55,473 bases of DNA from Anaerolineales bacterium HSG25 (GTDB lineage Bacteria; Chloroflexota; Anaerolineae; 4572-78; J111): contig JAUCGA010000032.1 of assembly GCA_030377865.1 (NCBI GenBank), forward strand, positions 1 to 55,473, written 5' to 3'. The translations under genes and the position numbers were made by a program. The notes below the pieces were generated by a model, which was not told the origin of the DNA, ran no database searches, and saw only the letters and a list, made by a program, of their open reading frames with translations. Shown here one piece after another: positions 8,338 through 17,086 of this stretch. The first letter of the stretch is position 1. Each line of letters starts with the position of its first letter.

Positions 8338-9687
8338 ATGAACAGTTCAACGAAAATATGTTTTATAGCAATGTTGGTTCTAATGACCAATGCTCTTTCT
8401 ATGCCCGCATTAGCAGAAGGCCCTACTGATTTAGATGTTCTTCGGCGGACGGCGGCAAGTTATCTCCCTTATGAAGACCGTCAATACCGAATAAGTTCCG
8501 ATGATTTGTATGCCATACTGCATGACGGTGATGAGGCTAATGATCCGTTTGTGCTTAGTGTGCAAACCAGAAAACAGTACGAATCAGGACACATACCTAA
8601 TTCTATTAATATTCCGTGGGATGAAATCACCGATGTGGCACAATTGCAAACGCAAATCCCAAAGAATAAGCTAGTGGTGATTTACTGTAACCATGATATC
8701 CACTCGGCACAAATTTCAGCTATTTTGAATTTGTTGGGATATAACAGTCTCGATTTGTTTTATGGACTTGAGGGCTGGACACAAAATAAGGCGGCTATTC
8801 CCGACCACTTTGACCCTGATTGTCCCTGCACCCAAGAAGATGGATATCTTCTTGATACTCAAGCTTATACAGTTGAACCAACAAATCAGTTTCCTGAATT
8901 GAATGTATCGGGCAGTACCACTGAAGAGATAATCATAGCCGCCGCCAATGATTATCTTGCTTCCGAGCGGGATACCTATTCGACAATTGAGCCTTGTGAT
9001 TTGAATGACCTTTTGATCGATGATGACTCCGATAATAATCCCTTTGTACTTAGCCTACAGTGGCCCGAAGGATATGCCAAAGGTCATGTACCTACCGCGG
9101 TCAATATTCCTCGTTGGGAACTGTTTGCCTCGGCAGAAAATTTGTCGAAGTTGCCCACAGATCAGCCAATCGTAATCTGTTGTTATCTAGGATTTACTAG
9201 TTCGCAAGTGGTAGCAATTCTGAACATGATGGGGTACGATGCTAAGGTAGCTTTGCATGGTTTATGTGGCTGGACAACCGACTCTGAAATCACACATTTT
9301 GATATTACCGACCCGCAAAACTGGCGTGATTATCCTATAGAAGGCACAGCGGCCAATGCTGTTTATGAAGAAACAACTGCTGAAACTGCTATCGAAGAAA
9401 CAACTGAGGAAAGTGTCGCGGAAGAAAGTGTCGCGGAAGAAGCAACTGTTGAGGAAGGTGCTACTGAAGAACCGAGTCAACTAGCTACTGACTCTTCTTG
9501 TCAGCAAATATACATGGTACAGTATAGTGATATGCTTTCTGAAATCGCTGAAAAATATTTAGATGATATAATGGCATATAACAAAATTGTGGAAGCTACA
9601 AACAAAATGCATGCGACTGATGACTCGTTTGCCAATATTACCAACCCCGATTTAATTGAAATCAACTGGAAATTATGCGTTCCTTAA
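8338..9687 (+). CDS. Secreted two-domain rhodanese with LysM-like C-terminus
   Basis: I start at ATG 8338, with AAGGAG at 8324-8329, rather than the upstream ATG at 8302 that lies inside a mobile element. A signal peptide ending ALA is followed by two rhodanese-like domains with active-site cysteines in CNHDIHS and CYLGFTS. An acidic Glu/Ala/Thr linker then leads to a LysM-like domain of about 65 residues (VQYSDMLSEIAEKYL ... NPDLIEINWKLCVP). LysM domains bind peptidoglycan, so the protein is probably wall-associated without a membrane anchor. It is a diverged partner of the gene at 3264. The shared architecture near multiheme cytochromes suggests one envelope sulfur-transfer function, which is inference. 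Confidence 0.8.
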   Translation: MNSSTKICFIAMLVLMTNALSMPALAEGPTDLDVLRRTAASYLPYEDRQYRISSDDLYAILHDGDEANDPFVLSVQTRKQYESGHIPNSINIPWDEITDVAQLQTQIPKNKLVVIYCNHDIHSAQISAILNLLGYNSLDLFYGLEGWTQNKAAIPDHFDPDCPCTQEDGYLLDTQAYTVEPTNQFPELNVSGSTTEEIIIAAANDYLASERDTYSTIEPCDLNDLLIDDDSDNNPFVLSLQWPEGYAKGHVPTAVNIPRWELFASAENLSKLPTDQPIVICCYLGFTSSQVVAILNMMGYDAKVALHGLCGWTTDSEITHFDITDPQNWRDYPIEGTAANAVYEETTAETAIEETTEESVAEESVAEEATVEEGATEEPSQLATDSSCQQIYMVQYSDMLSEIAEKYLDDIMAYNKIVEATNKMHATDDSFANITNPDLIEINWKLCVP

Positions 9688-9703
9688 GTTATTAAACTTA
9701 ACG

Positions 9704-9760
9704 TTTGTAGTAGGCGATTTATCGCCTTCTGAGGCACTAAAGTGCCTACTACTCACTACA
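9704..9760. repeat. Family G palindromic repeat, copy 1
   Basis: GTTTGTAGTAGGC begins a region of two small hairpins, ending in a complementary GCCTACTACT. An inverted copy lies at 28371-28430, after the lipid kinase gene. Confidence 0.6.
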
Positions 9761-9869
9761 GTTAAGGGAAGAATAACCTTCCAATTTACTAAATTCTGCT
9801 TCATGATTGTAATCTCCTGTAGTTAATATATATAAATCCAATTGCTCCGAACTTAATCCGAAGCCCAGA

Positions 9870-9908
9870 CCTGACAGGTTTTTAAAACCTGTCAGGTCTG
9901 TTTTTTTA
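9870..9908 (+). terminator. Strong hairpin with T7 tail
   Basis: GACCTGACAGGTTTT pairs with AAAACCTGTCAGGTC and is followed by seven T. It could end transcription from the rhodanese gene, although it lies about 180 bp downstream; the sequence resembles family H repeats. Confidence 0.55.
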
Positions 9909-10228
9909 CTCAATGTTCTATTTGTTCTTCACTATTAACGGTAAATACGCAATAGCGCAAAAATCGTCTGAATGTGGGACGCAGAATGTCATGCCCGAAT
10001 GTAGTTATCGGGCATCCACAGATATAACAATAGATTCCCGCTAAAACCATGCGGGAATGACATGACTATATTTCGATTTCATGATGAGTTTTGCTCTACT
10101 GCGTAAATACACCTTATACGAAGCCTCATCCAACACCGCAAACATGGTGAAATGGTCGGTTGTATCGGTCAATCATTTGTTGTTCCCTCCATTTGTTGTT
10201 CTCCCCCATATTCCATGCGCCCCTCATT

Positions 10229-10278
10229 TGAACGCAGAATCAAAAAGAGGCTGACCATGCTGGTCGGCCTCTTTTTTG
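10229..10278. terminator. Terminator of the GAGGCTGACC type
   Basis: AAAAAGAGGCTGACC pairs with GGTCGGCCTCTTTTTT. The preceding TTTGAACGCAGAATC is shared with modules in front of vapB and after vapC. Here the promoter half is absent; another repeat (TTCGGGAATAAAGG) replaces it. Confidence 0.65.
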
Positions 10279-10387
10279 TTCGGGAATAAAGGAGTGCAAA
10301 AGCTGATTGCTTTTGCCAGAGGTAAACATGCAAAAGCAATCAGCTTTTGCACTCCGTATGCCCCAATATAGCGCACTTGAGGGCGAA

Positions 10388-10696
10388 TCATCCATTCAAT
10401 CGAGCGAATGTTTCAGCATTCCCATACACCTGACTACCTTCAGGGATTTCGTCGGGAGCCGTATCTTCGATCAGTAAAACAACAGTCCATTTACCATCAT
10501 CACCCATTGAAAACTGTTGCGTATCGAAACGGGCGTTATATTTTTGCTGAGTTCGGTCTGGTCGTATAACCAATACCGTTTCGTTAAAACGTTCAAAATC
10601 ATCTTTTGGTACGATCGAATTTTCGGGTATTAAAAATAAACCTCGTCCGATAATTCGAAACCTGTATTGTACGGTCAGTAATTCTTTTGTCGTCAT
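10388..10696 (-). CDS. Hypothetical small beta-rich protein
   Basis: This 102-residue protein has no signal peptide or membrane segment. Alternating hydrophobic residues with VLVIRPDRT and WTVVLLI segments suggest a beta-barrel fold, loosely reminiscent of EF-Tu domain-2-like small proteins, but I do not recognise the family. GGGA precedes the ATG on the minus strand. It stands alone, bounded by repeats on both sides. Function unknown. Confidence 0.55.
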   Translation of the reverse strand: MTTKELLTVQYRFRIIGRGLFLIPENSIVPKDDFERFNETVLVIRPDRTQQKYNARFDTQQFSMGDDGKWTVVLLIEDTAPDEIPEGSQVYGNAETFARLNG

Positions 10697-11100
10697 TCGA
10701 TCATTCCCGTTTGAATTGCGTTGATATATAAATCAATATTGGCAACATTTGTTTAGTCGATTGTACTGTCACCCATCAATTGACACAAATTATTCGATCT
10801 GTGTGGTTGACCACCTGCAAGGTCTTAAAAACCTTGTAGGTGTGTTGGAGCCAAGACCTTGCAGGTTTTGTAGTGGTCAGCTTGATGTTGAAAATGGAAT
10901 GCAACGGGTTTAGCCGTTGCCAAAAGCAATGGCTGAACCCATTGCACTCCAACATCATCTTGACCACCACAAGACCTTGCAGGTACTAGCTTCGCGTCGA
11001 AAACCTACAAGGTCGAAATTATTAGGACGTAAAAAGGACGACACATTCGTTATGAGCCGTCCTTTTTTGAGGCAAAGAAAAAAGTGTGGAACTGTTTTGT
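10697..11100. other. Gap with family H palindromes and a terminator
   Basis: Two family H palindromes (AACCTTGCAGG type) flank a repeat containing CCATTGCACTCC and GGAATGCAACGGG between about 10805 and 11015. Short ORFs here fall inside these repeats. A hairpin AAAAGGACG/CGTCCTTTTTT at 11034-11072 may end transcripts of the flanking genes. Confidence 0.5.
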
Positions 11101-13596
11101 TCAGGCCATAAAATCAGCCGTTCGCTCGCGGGGCATGTGAGTTTCGCGACTTGTTTCGGTGATACGCCACAAATCGACAATAAACTGATTAAGTCCCTTG
11201 GCATAAGTGGTTAGATAATCTTGCACAATTTGTTGCGCCAACTCGGTTTGTCCAACGGCTATCAACTGCCCTACATGAGGCCGAAAGTCGCGTAAGGTTA
11301 TAGTCATCACCCCTTGAGCCGTCGTGATAATCCCCCACGCGAGGGTCTTTTTGTTGTTGTCATCTTTGGCGGTTACAAAGCGGGTTAAAGTACTCGACTT
11401 TGCCACAGCTCCTACATTCGAGAACACCTCTCGCCCCTTAATCAAATCGTTCAATAGGTCAATCCGACCCGGAATCTCGTCCAACATCCGTTGCAAAGGG
11501 GTAGGCATATGAGCCAACAATTTGATGGTTCCGGTGCTGGCTCCCTCGCCGACCGAGGCAATCTCTTTGGCCTTATTCAACACTGCTCCAAAACCGGCCA
11601 AGGTCGCCAAATAGGTTCGTTGCAGACGGTTAAATTCCTGAAACAACTGAGTACGGTTGCCCGACCCAGATTTGTAGGCATTGAGTGCATCCAATGTTTG
11701 TTGATGTAGCTCTAAAAGAGACAACTCAGCTAACGGAACCTCAAAGGTCATGGGATAGAGCCGGTCTTGAGGGAGGCGCATGCTTCCATCAACCGGAATA
11801 ACCACTACCGGATTCAGTTGACTGGCCTCGGCAATTGCCTTTAGAGCCTCTTGCGCGGCTGGCTTCATTTGATGATGTTGGCTCAGGTTTTCTAGGGTGG
11901 TTATCAGTTTGGGGTTGGGTTGATAGGTGTTGCCATGAATAGCCCGATATAGAACGAGAATATCATTAACCGTCAGGTTCAGTAAATCGCTCCGTTGCTT
12001 GAAAATACGGCGTAAGCGCAACATCTGCTTGAGTTTGATGGCCTGTGTCTCGGCGCTGACCTCGGGGGTAATTTGGGATAGTTTTTTGAGCCGTTCTAGT
12101 TCGGACGGTTCAAACTGGAGAGACAGGGCTAGAGGGGGTGTTTGCGAATTAGCCGTAGGCGGTAGTTGAGACAGATAAACGGCCCAAGCCAGCGCTTCGT
12201 TGGTCATAATTTCGGCTAAGGTTGCCCCCCAACCCCCATCGAAAAAGATATGCGACTGATCAAATATCATCGTCTGCCCCGTATCAATCAGAGTTAGGGC
12301 ATGACCGCCAACGCCCCGCTCGGTTTGGCGCAAATTAACCAACGGTAAATCAGTCCCCTGCTGGTCGCAGTTCAGCAATATGGGAGCATGACGCAACCAA
12401 TCTAACTCTTGCCGTAAATTACTATTCAGCCGTTTTCGTAACCCGCTCCAATCTGCTCGTTGACTGGTCGCCACCTGTGTTAAATGGGGGGGCGCAGTTT
12501 GAGCCGGATTGTTGACCATATTATCAACATATCCTCGGATGACCTCAATCTCTGGCGGAGTTGTTGTGCCAGACAAACAAGCCGGAATCAAGTAATAACG
12601 TCCCTGATAGATTACCCCTACATGAGCCGATTTCAGGTCGATGGGACAGCGAGTTTCTTCGTTGGCTCCCGGCTCTAAGTAGCCCAAAATCGACATCTGT
12701 TGCTGATAGGCGGGTAGTTCGGTTTGGTTCGCATCGGCAACAAGTGTTTGCCACTTTCGTTGTATCCTTGGCGACAAGGCTTCCGTTACCGTTCCTAAAA
12801 ACTCATAAAATTTACGTTGCCGATAATGGGCATACGTCTCGTGACCTTGTACATCTTGCCCGCGAGCAAAGGGGCGCTGTTTTATCCATGCTCGATAGAT
12901 GCCCGCGTACAACTCGGCGTTTGATTCAAGACGGGTCGCCTCTTGTAATAGATACGTGTAGCGCCGTTCTCGCCATTCATTGGCTAACAGTTCGCTATAT
13001 TGATGCAGGGCATGGATGGCTGACATGACCCACGCGGTTATCCGGTCAACTGAGTTTAAGTTGATATTGTGCTGACGAAGCAAGCTGTCAAAGCCATGCG
13101 ATTCGTTGGTATGACGAGCCGTGTCTTCGCGCATGGCATAATCAACATAAAATTGCCATGTCCCTTCTGGAAAGGAATCCTCTGGATCTTTGCCCGCTAT
13201 TTTGAGTAGATTCTGATACCCCCAAATTACCGCCGCCGGGCCAGCGAACACGGTTCCATAGACTGTTTTATCGAGCGCCTGTTGGACTCCTTTAAATAGG
13301 AGATTAATGTCCCGTTTAACCGTCTTGGCCGGTGGCGCACGGTCAGGCAAACGGGCTAACCCGTTCAGCACCACTCCCGGCACATTACCCGCCGGAATCA
13401 CCCTCGCTACCTCCTCGACCACGGCCTCAACTTCTGGCAGAGTCAGTTGCGACAATCCCATAATCGACTGGGCAATACTCTGTAGATTACCCACCGTTTT
13501 CATAGAGGCTTGCTTAAACTGGTCTTGCGCGCTGGTGCTTTCCAAACTATCAATTTTAATTGGTGACTTCGCCGAGTTGGCTGTTTTATTATCCAT
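11101..13596 (-). CDS. Large HxxxDG-motif protein, possible acyltransferase-superfamily member
   Basis: The protein is 831 residues, soluble, without signal peptide. Around residues 449-454 it has HIFFDG, the HxxxDG pattern used by carnitine/choline acyltransferases and related CoA-dependent acyltransferases, preceded by a strand-rich segment (GHALTLIDTGQTMIFDQS). The N-terminal 250 residues are helical with many aromatic and Arg residues. I saw no second confirming motif, so the family assignment is tentative and the substrate unknown. The gene is a single unit bounded by repeats. The start follows AAGGACG at a normal distance. Confidence 0.5.
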   Translation of the reverse strand: MDNKTANSAKSPIKIDSLESTSAQDQFKQASMKTVGNLQSIAQSIMGLSQLTLPEVEAVVEEVARVIPAGNVPGVVLNGLARLPDRAPPAKTVKRDINLLFKGVQQALDKTVYGTVFAGPAAVIWGYQNLLKIAGKDPEDSFPEGTWQFYVDYAMREDTARHTNESHGFDSLLRQHNINLNSVDRITAWVMSAIHALHQYSELLANEWRERRYTYLLQEATRLESNAELYAGIYRAWIKQRPFARGQDVQGHETYAHYRQRKFYEFLGTVTEALSPRIQRKWQTLVADANQTELPAYQQQMSILGYLEPGANEETRCPIDLKSAHVGVIYQGRYYLIPACLSGTTTPPEIEVIRGYVDNMVNNPAQTAPPHLTQVATSQRADWSGLRKRLNSNLRQELDWLRHAPILLNCDQQGTDLPLVNLRQTERGVGGHALTLIDTGQTMIFDQSHIFFDGGWGATLAEIMTNEALAWAVYLSQLPPTANSQTPPLALSLQFEPSELERLKKLSQITPEVSAETQAIKLKQMLRLRRIFKQRSDLLNLTVNDILVLYRAIHGNTYQPNPKLITTLENLSQHHQMKPAAQEALKAIAEASQLNPVVVIPVDGSMRLPQDRLYPMTFEVPLAELSLLELHQQTLDALNAYKSGSGNRTQLFQEFNRLQRTYLATLAGFGAVLNKAKEIASVGEGASTGTIKLLAHMPTPLQRMLDEIPGRIDLLNDLIKGREVFSNVGAVAKSSTLTRFVTAKDDNNKKTLAWGIITTAQGVMTITLRDFRPHVGQLIAVGQTELAQQIVQDYLTTYAKGLNQFIVDLWRITETSRETHMPRERTADFMA

Positions 13597-13924
13597 AAAA
13601 GCGTCCTTGCTGATAGAGTTTTAAGGCTGTTTCACATCTTACTGCACAGCTTGAAAATTCGCCAATATGCCACTTGGCTTTTTCTCACAAAAAACGCTAA
13701 GGCAGGTGGAAGAAATAAAACATCCCAATTGAGGAGTCAGCACCCGTGGTGCGGCACGACGCGTGCCTACTCCGCGGGACAATTATTTTTTTCCACGTCC
13801 CTAACCTTAACGAAACAGTAAAAGTTCAGTAAAACCGCACAAGAAACCCGATTTCTCAAAGAAATCGGGTTTCTGACGCTCTTTCTAGCGAGTTCGTTGA
13901 ATATTTACCAACAAAACAACCCCA
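13597..13924. other. Gap with a palindrome and family B copy
   Basis: No gene. An imperfect hairpin near 13735-13785 is followed by a family B copy (13818-13908). Confidence 0.5.
13818..13908. mobile_element. Family B mini-element, copy 3
   Basis: This 91-bp copy is in reverse orientation to copies 1 and 2 (GTAAAAGTTCAG end on the left). Flanks AACGAAACA and AACAAAACA are nearly identical, consistent with an old duplication. Confidence 0.7.
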
Positions 13925-15565
13925 TCACAATCCCTGAGCCATATTCGACCAACTCAATAGCCGCTCCTTCATACCATCATACCGCAGATTCAACTCGGCC
14001 TGTACCTCTGGCGTAAATAGCGGATGTGCGTCGCTACCGTCAACATTCATAACCCACACCTCCCATGAGCCAGTTCGGTCGGTCAAAAAGGCAATCTGCG
14101 AGCCATCCGGCGACCATGTCGGCGCAGAACTGTTGTATTGCGGGTCGGCCAATATCGGCGGTTTGGTCAGGCGCTGACGCTCACCCGTTGTCAGATCGAG
14201 CGTGTACACCTCCCAATGGTCATGCTGACGATAGGTCATGGCAAGTTTCGTCCCATCCGGCGAAAAAACAGGGCTTCCATCTCGATGGTCGGTGGTCAGC
14301 ATGGTTTGGCTCTGTTGATGCAGGTCAAACTGAACCAGTCCCTTCTCCCCTTGATAGATGATCTGCCATGCCTGTTGCGGATGCCAAGTCGGGCTGAAAG
14401 AGTACCGCTCTGTAGGTAAGTCGCTAAACTCGCCCGTTACCACATCGACCAACCGCAAAGCCCACGGCGCATCCTCGATACGAATGAAACAGATCATAAA
14501 ACCGTTATCACGTTGGCCTCGGCTGGTGATGATAATATTTTTGGGCAAATTGATGCCATCATCCTCATCAAAATAACGACACTCTTCGTCTGGATTGACC
14601 ACTCCGCCATGCTGAAACGAAATCACAATCTGCGAGCCATCCGGCGACCATGTCGGCGACTTGGGCTGACGAATATCGCCCAGAATCAGGCGCTCATCTG
14701 AGCCATCCACCTTGACGCTGTACAACGCCCCATTCTCGGCTCCATCCCAACGAGTGAAGGCAATCTGTCTCCCGTCTGGCGACAGCACTGGATCAATCAC
14801 CCCACCATGAAACGTCGTCGGATTCGCCTCCAAACCCGCTATTTTAGTCAACCCTGTGCCATCAAGAGCCACTCGATACAACTCGCCACCACTATGATTC
14901 AGCACCAAAAGTTGGTCGGTTGTTTGGCTGAGAGTTGTCTGCTCAGTCCGTTCTGGGGTGGTATCTCGTGACGATTGTTCGGCTGGCTTCGTCTCTGGTA
15001 CAACAATCGGCAGATCATCCTTCGAGCCATTTTGCAACTGGCTATAATCGGCGCGACTCGATAGCCAAGCTGTGCCCTCATCGGTTTTGATGTTGAGCCA
15101 AAACCGACCCGCGTCGATGCCTAGTACCTCAAACTGGTCGCCCTGTATTGCCGTGCCGACGGTTGGATAGTCGAGGCCCGGCCCACTCCGAATATGTAGC
15201 CCCGTGGCGATAACTTCCACCATAATCGACTCGGTATCATCGACTGCCATGTCGGTCTGGTTTGCATCAGACATGTCATCCGAGCTATCCGCTGATACCG
15301 AACGAGTCGTGTCGTCAGTTTCAGCAGATTCATCGTCCGTGGTAGTTGCTTTTGTCGATTCTGGTTCAAGCGCGTCGGCCACCATGACGGCTTCGTCAGA
15401 TTGAAGTTGTGCCGTGGCTTCGGCTTGTGCCGTAGCGACCACATCTTGGTCAAGCCGAGTGATAGCCGGAGTGGGACGTGTTTCGCCGCTGGTTTGCATG
15501 CTGTTGCATGCGGTCAGTATAAAGATAAATAAAATTAGAATAATCGTTCGCTGTTTTTGACTCAT
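13925..15565 (-). CDS. Lipoprotein with SH3b domain and TolB-like beta-propeller
   Basis: A lipoprotein signal (LTAC at residues 17-20) is followed by a low-complexity Asp/Ser/Thr linker to about 110, then a bacterial SH3 domain (about 113-172, with LHIRSGPGLDYPTVG). The C-terminal 330 residues hold repeated WSPDGSQIAF-like blades, typical of PD40/TolB propellers. SH3b domains commonly bind cell wall peptides and TolB-type propellers bind proteins, so a surface scaffold is likely. It is the last gene on the minus strand of the MacAB-like operon, 50 bp after the permease, and may act with the exporter. No enzymatic residues are evident. Confidence 0.8.
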   Translation of the reverse strand: MSQKQRTIILILFIFILTACNSMQTSGETRPTPAITRLDQDVVATAQAEATAQLQSDEAVMVADALEPESTKATTTDDESAETDDTTRSVSADSSDDMSDANQTDMAVDDTESIMVEVIATGLHIRSGPGLDYPTVGTAIQGDQFEVLGIDAGRFWLNIKTDEGTAWLSSRADYSQLQNGSKDDLPIVVPETKPAEQSSRDTTPERTEQTTLSQTTDQLLVLNHSGGELYRVALDGTGLTKIAGLEANPTTFHGGVIDPVLSPDGRQIAFTRWDGAENGALYSVKVDGSDERLILGDIRQPKSPTWSPDGSQIVISFQHGGVVNPDEECRYFDEDDGINLPKNIIITSRGQRDNGFMICFIRIEDAPWALRLVDVVTGEFSDLPTERYSFSPTWHPQQAWQIIYQGEKGLVQFDLHQQSQTMLTTDHRDGSPVFSPDGTKLAMTYRQHDHWEVYTLDLTTGERQRLTKPPILADPQYNSSAPTWSPDGSQIAFLTDRTGSWEVWVMNVDGSDAHPLFTPEVQAELNLRYDGMKERLLSWSNMAQGL

Positions 15566-15615
15566 TGTTTATCAACCGCCAATCTAAAATCCAAAATCGC
15601 CAATCTAAAATCTAG

Positions 15616-16890
15616 TTATTCATAACGGAGCGCATCAATCGGTTTGAGACCCGCGGCTCGCATGGCCGGATACACGCCAAAAAAGAGGCCAATCGCCATA
15701 GAGAACATGGTCGCCACCACCACCGATTCCCATGTCACGATGGTTTGGGCGAAGTTGCCCGGTAGCACCAGCGGTAGTAGCGCCGAAACTCCGTACCCCA
15801 AACTGATGCCGATAAAACCGCCTATCAAAGAGAGGACAATCGACTCGACCAAAAATTGGAGCAGGATATCGCGTCGTTTGGCTCCGACCGCTTTACGGAT
15901 ACCGATTTCTCGCGTGCGCTCTGTCACCGAGACCAGCATGATGTTCATGATCCCAATCCCACCCACCAAAAGTGAGATTCCGGCAATTGCGCCCAAAAAG
16001 GCGGTCAGACCATTAGCAAAACTGTTGCCAAACTCTAACAAATCGCTCTGGCTGATGACCGAGAAATCGTCGATATCCTCCGTTCCCAATTCATGCCGTT
16101 CTCTCATGAGGGCAGTCACTTGCTCGGTCACATCCTCCATGACTTCCAGCGAGGTAGCTTGCAGGTAGATCATGCCGATAATCGGACTGCCTTGATGCAC
16201 TCCGGCCCGCCCTAACCGAGTCTGGGCTGTCGTAATCGGAACCATGATCGAGGTATCTTCCCTTTCGCCACCAAAGCTACCTTGTCCTTTATCCTCAAAT
16301 ACGCCAACAATCTGGTATGGCGTACCGTTCAAGCGTACCTGCTCCCCAATCGGATACTCATAGTCGTAAAATAGTTCCGAGACCAAAAACTCGCTCAGCA
16401 AGAGTACTCTGGCCCGTTTGTTGACTTGATCTTCGGTAATAAACTGCCCGGCCATGACCGTGTAGTTCCGCACCGTTTCATATTCTGGCGTGATGCCATA
16501 AGCCTGCACATTCTGCTCCCCCTGATCGCGCACCAAAGTAACCCCATTGGGCCGATACTCCGGCGCGACTGCGGTGAGATTGGAGACATACCACGGCGTG
16601 CCGATTAAGGCCGCGTCCTCTAGGGTCAACGGTTGAGCGGCCCGTTGACTGGCTTTATCTGATCGCACACCTTTGCCGCCAAATCGAGCCGAGCCAGACA
16701 TGACCCACATCACATTGGAGCCTAAATCGCTAAACTGTTGATTAAACTCCGCCCGCACCCCGTTCCCAATCGAGACCAAGGCAATCACCGCCCCCACCCC
16801 GATAATGATACCGAGCATGGTCAAGATGGTTCGCATTTTATTACTCATCAATGCCTTGAGAGCAATGTTGATACTTTCCCAAATTAGCAT
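15616..16890 (-). CDS. MacB-type ABC transporter permease
   Basis: The 424-residue protein has one N-terminal helix (about 18-40), a large extracytoplasmic MacB-PCD region, then three C-terminal helices of the FtsX domain with the motif GIMNIMLVSVTERTREIGIR (about 312-331). This is the typical layout of the MacB/LolC class, which work by mechanotransmission rather than channel transport. In E. coli the ATPase is fused to MacB; here it is separate (18489-19208). The substrate is probably a peptide, lipid or lipoprotein and cannot be named. Start context ATAGGAGTGAACT is a good ribosome-binding site. Confidence 0.9.
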   Translation of the reverse strand: MLIWESINIALKALMSNKMRTILTMLGIIIGVGAVIALVSIGNGVRAEFNQQFSDLGSNVMWVMSGSARFGGKGVRSDKASQRAAQPLTLEDAALIGTPWYVSNLTAVAPEYRPNGVTLVRDQGEQNVQAYGITPEYETVRNYTVMAGQFITEDQVNKRARVLLLSEFLVSELFYDYEYPIGEQVRLNGTPYQIVGVFEDKGQGSFGGEREDTSIMVPITTAQTRLGRAGVHQGSPIIGMIYLQATSLEVMEDVTEQVTALMRERHELGTEDIDDFSVISQSDLLEFGNSFANGLTAFLGAIAGISLLVGGIGIMNIMLVSVTERTREIGIRKAVGAKRRDILLQFLVESIVLSLIGGFIGISLGYGVSALLPLVLPGNFAQTIVTWESVVVATMFSMAIGLFFGVYPAMRAAGLKPIDALRYE

Positions 16891-16932
16891 AGTTCACTCC
16901 TATTTTGACTTTGATATGCCATTGTGCTACGT

Positions 16933-17061
16933 TGCTAGGAATGAGCATTAATTAACCTGTGCATATTTGGCGAGTCGGAGCGCCGGCTTCCAGCCGGCAT
17001 GCTGGCTGGAAGCCAGCGCTCCAGTCAAACGCGCAACTTATTTAATCCCGATTCCTATCTA
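16933..17061. repeat. Family I palindromic element, copy 1
   Basis: It runs from TAGGAATGAGCATTAATT to TCCCGATTCCTA, with a strong inner palindrome (CCGGCTTCCAGCCGGC). A related full element is at 29465-29571, and a half copy in inverted orientation is at 18361-18390, so the M20 peptidase gene lies between inverted copies. Confidence 0.65.
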
Positions 17062-17086
17062 AATCAAGGCCAGTCAGCGTGATAAC

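Larger units (their letters stand above)
9688..10387. other. Repeat and terminator region
   Basis: No gene is supported. Contents in order: family G palindrome (9704-9760), a strong hairpin with T-run (9870-9908), a palindromic repeat containing ATTCCCGC near 10030-10060, a terminator of the type seen before vapB (10229-10277), and an inverted repeat containing AAAAGCAATCAGCTTTTGCA up to about 10360. Confidence 0.5.

Noticed and set aside
12561-13028. Plus-strand ORF of 155 codons
   Set aside because: It is a shadow of the 831-residue gene, with no start signal and no recognisable domain.
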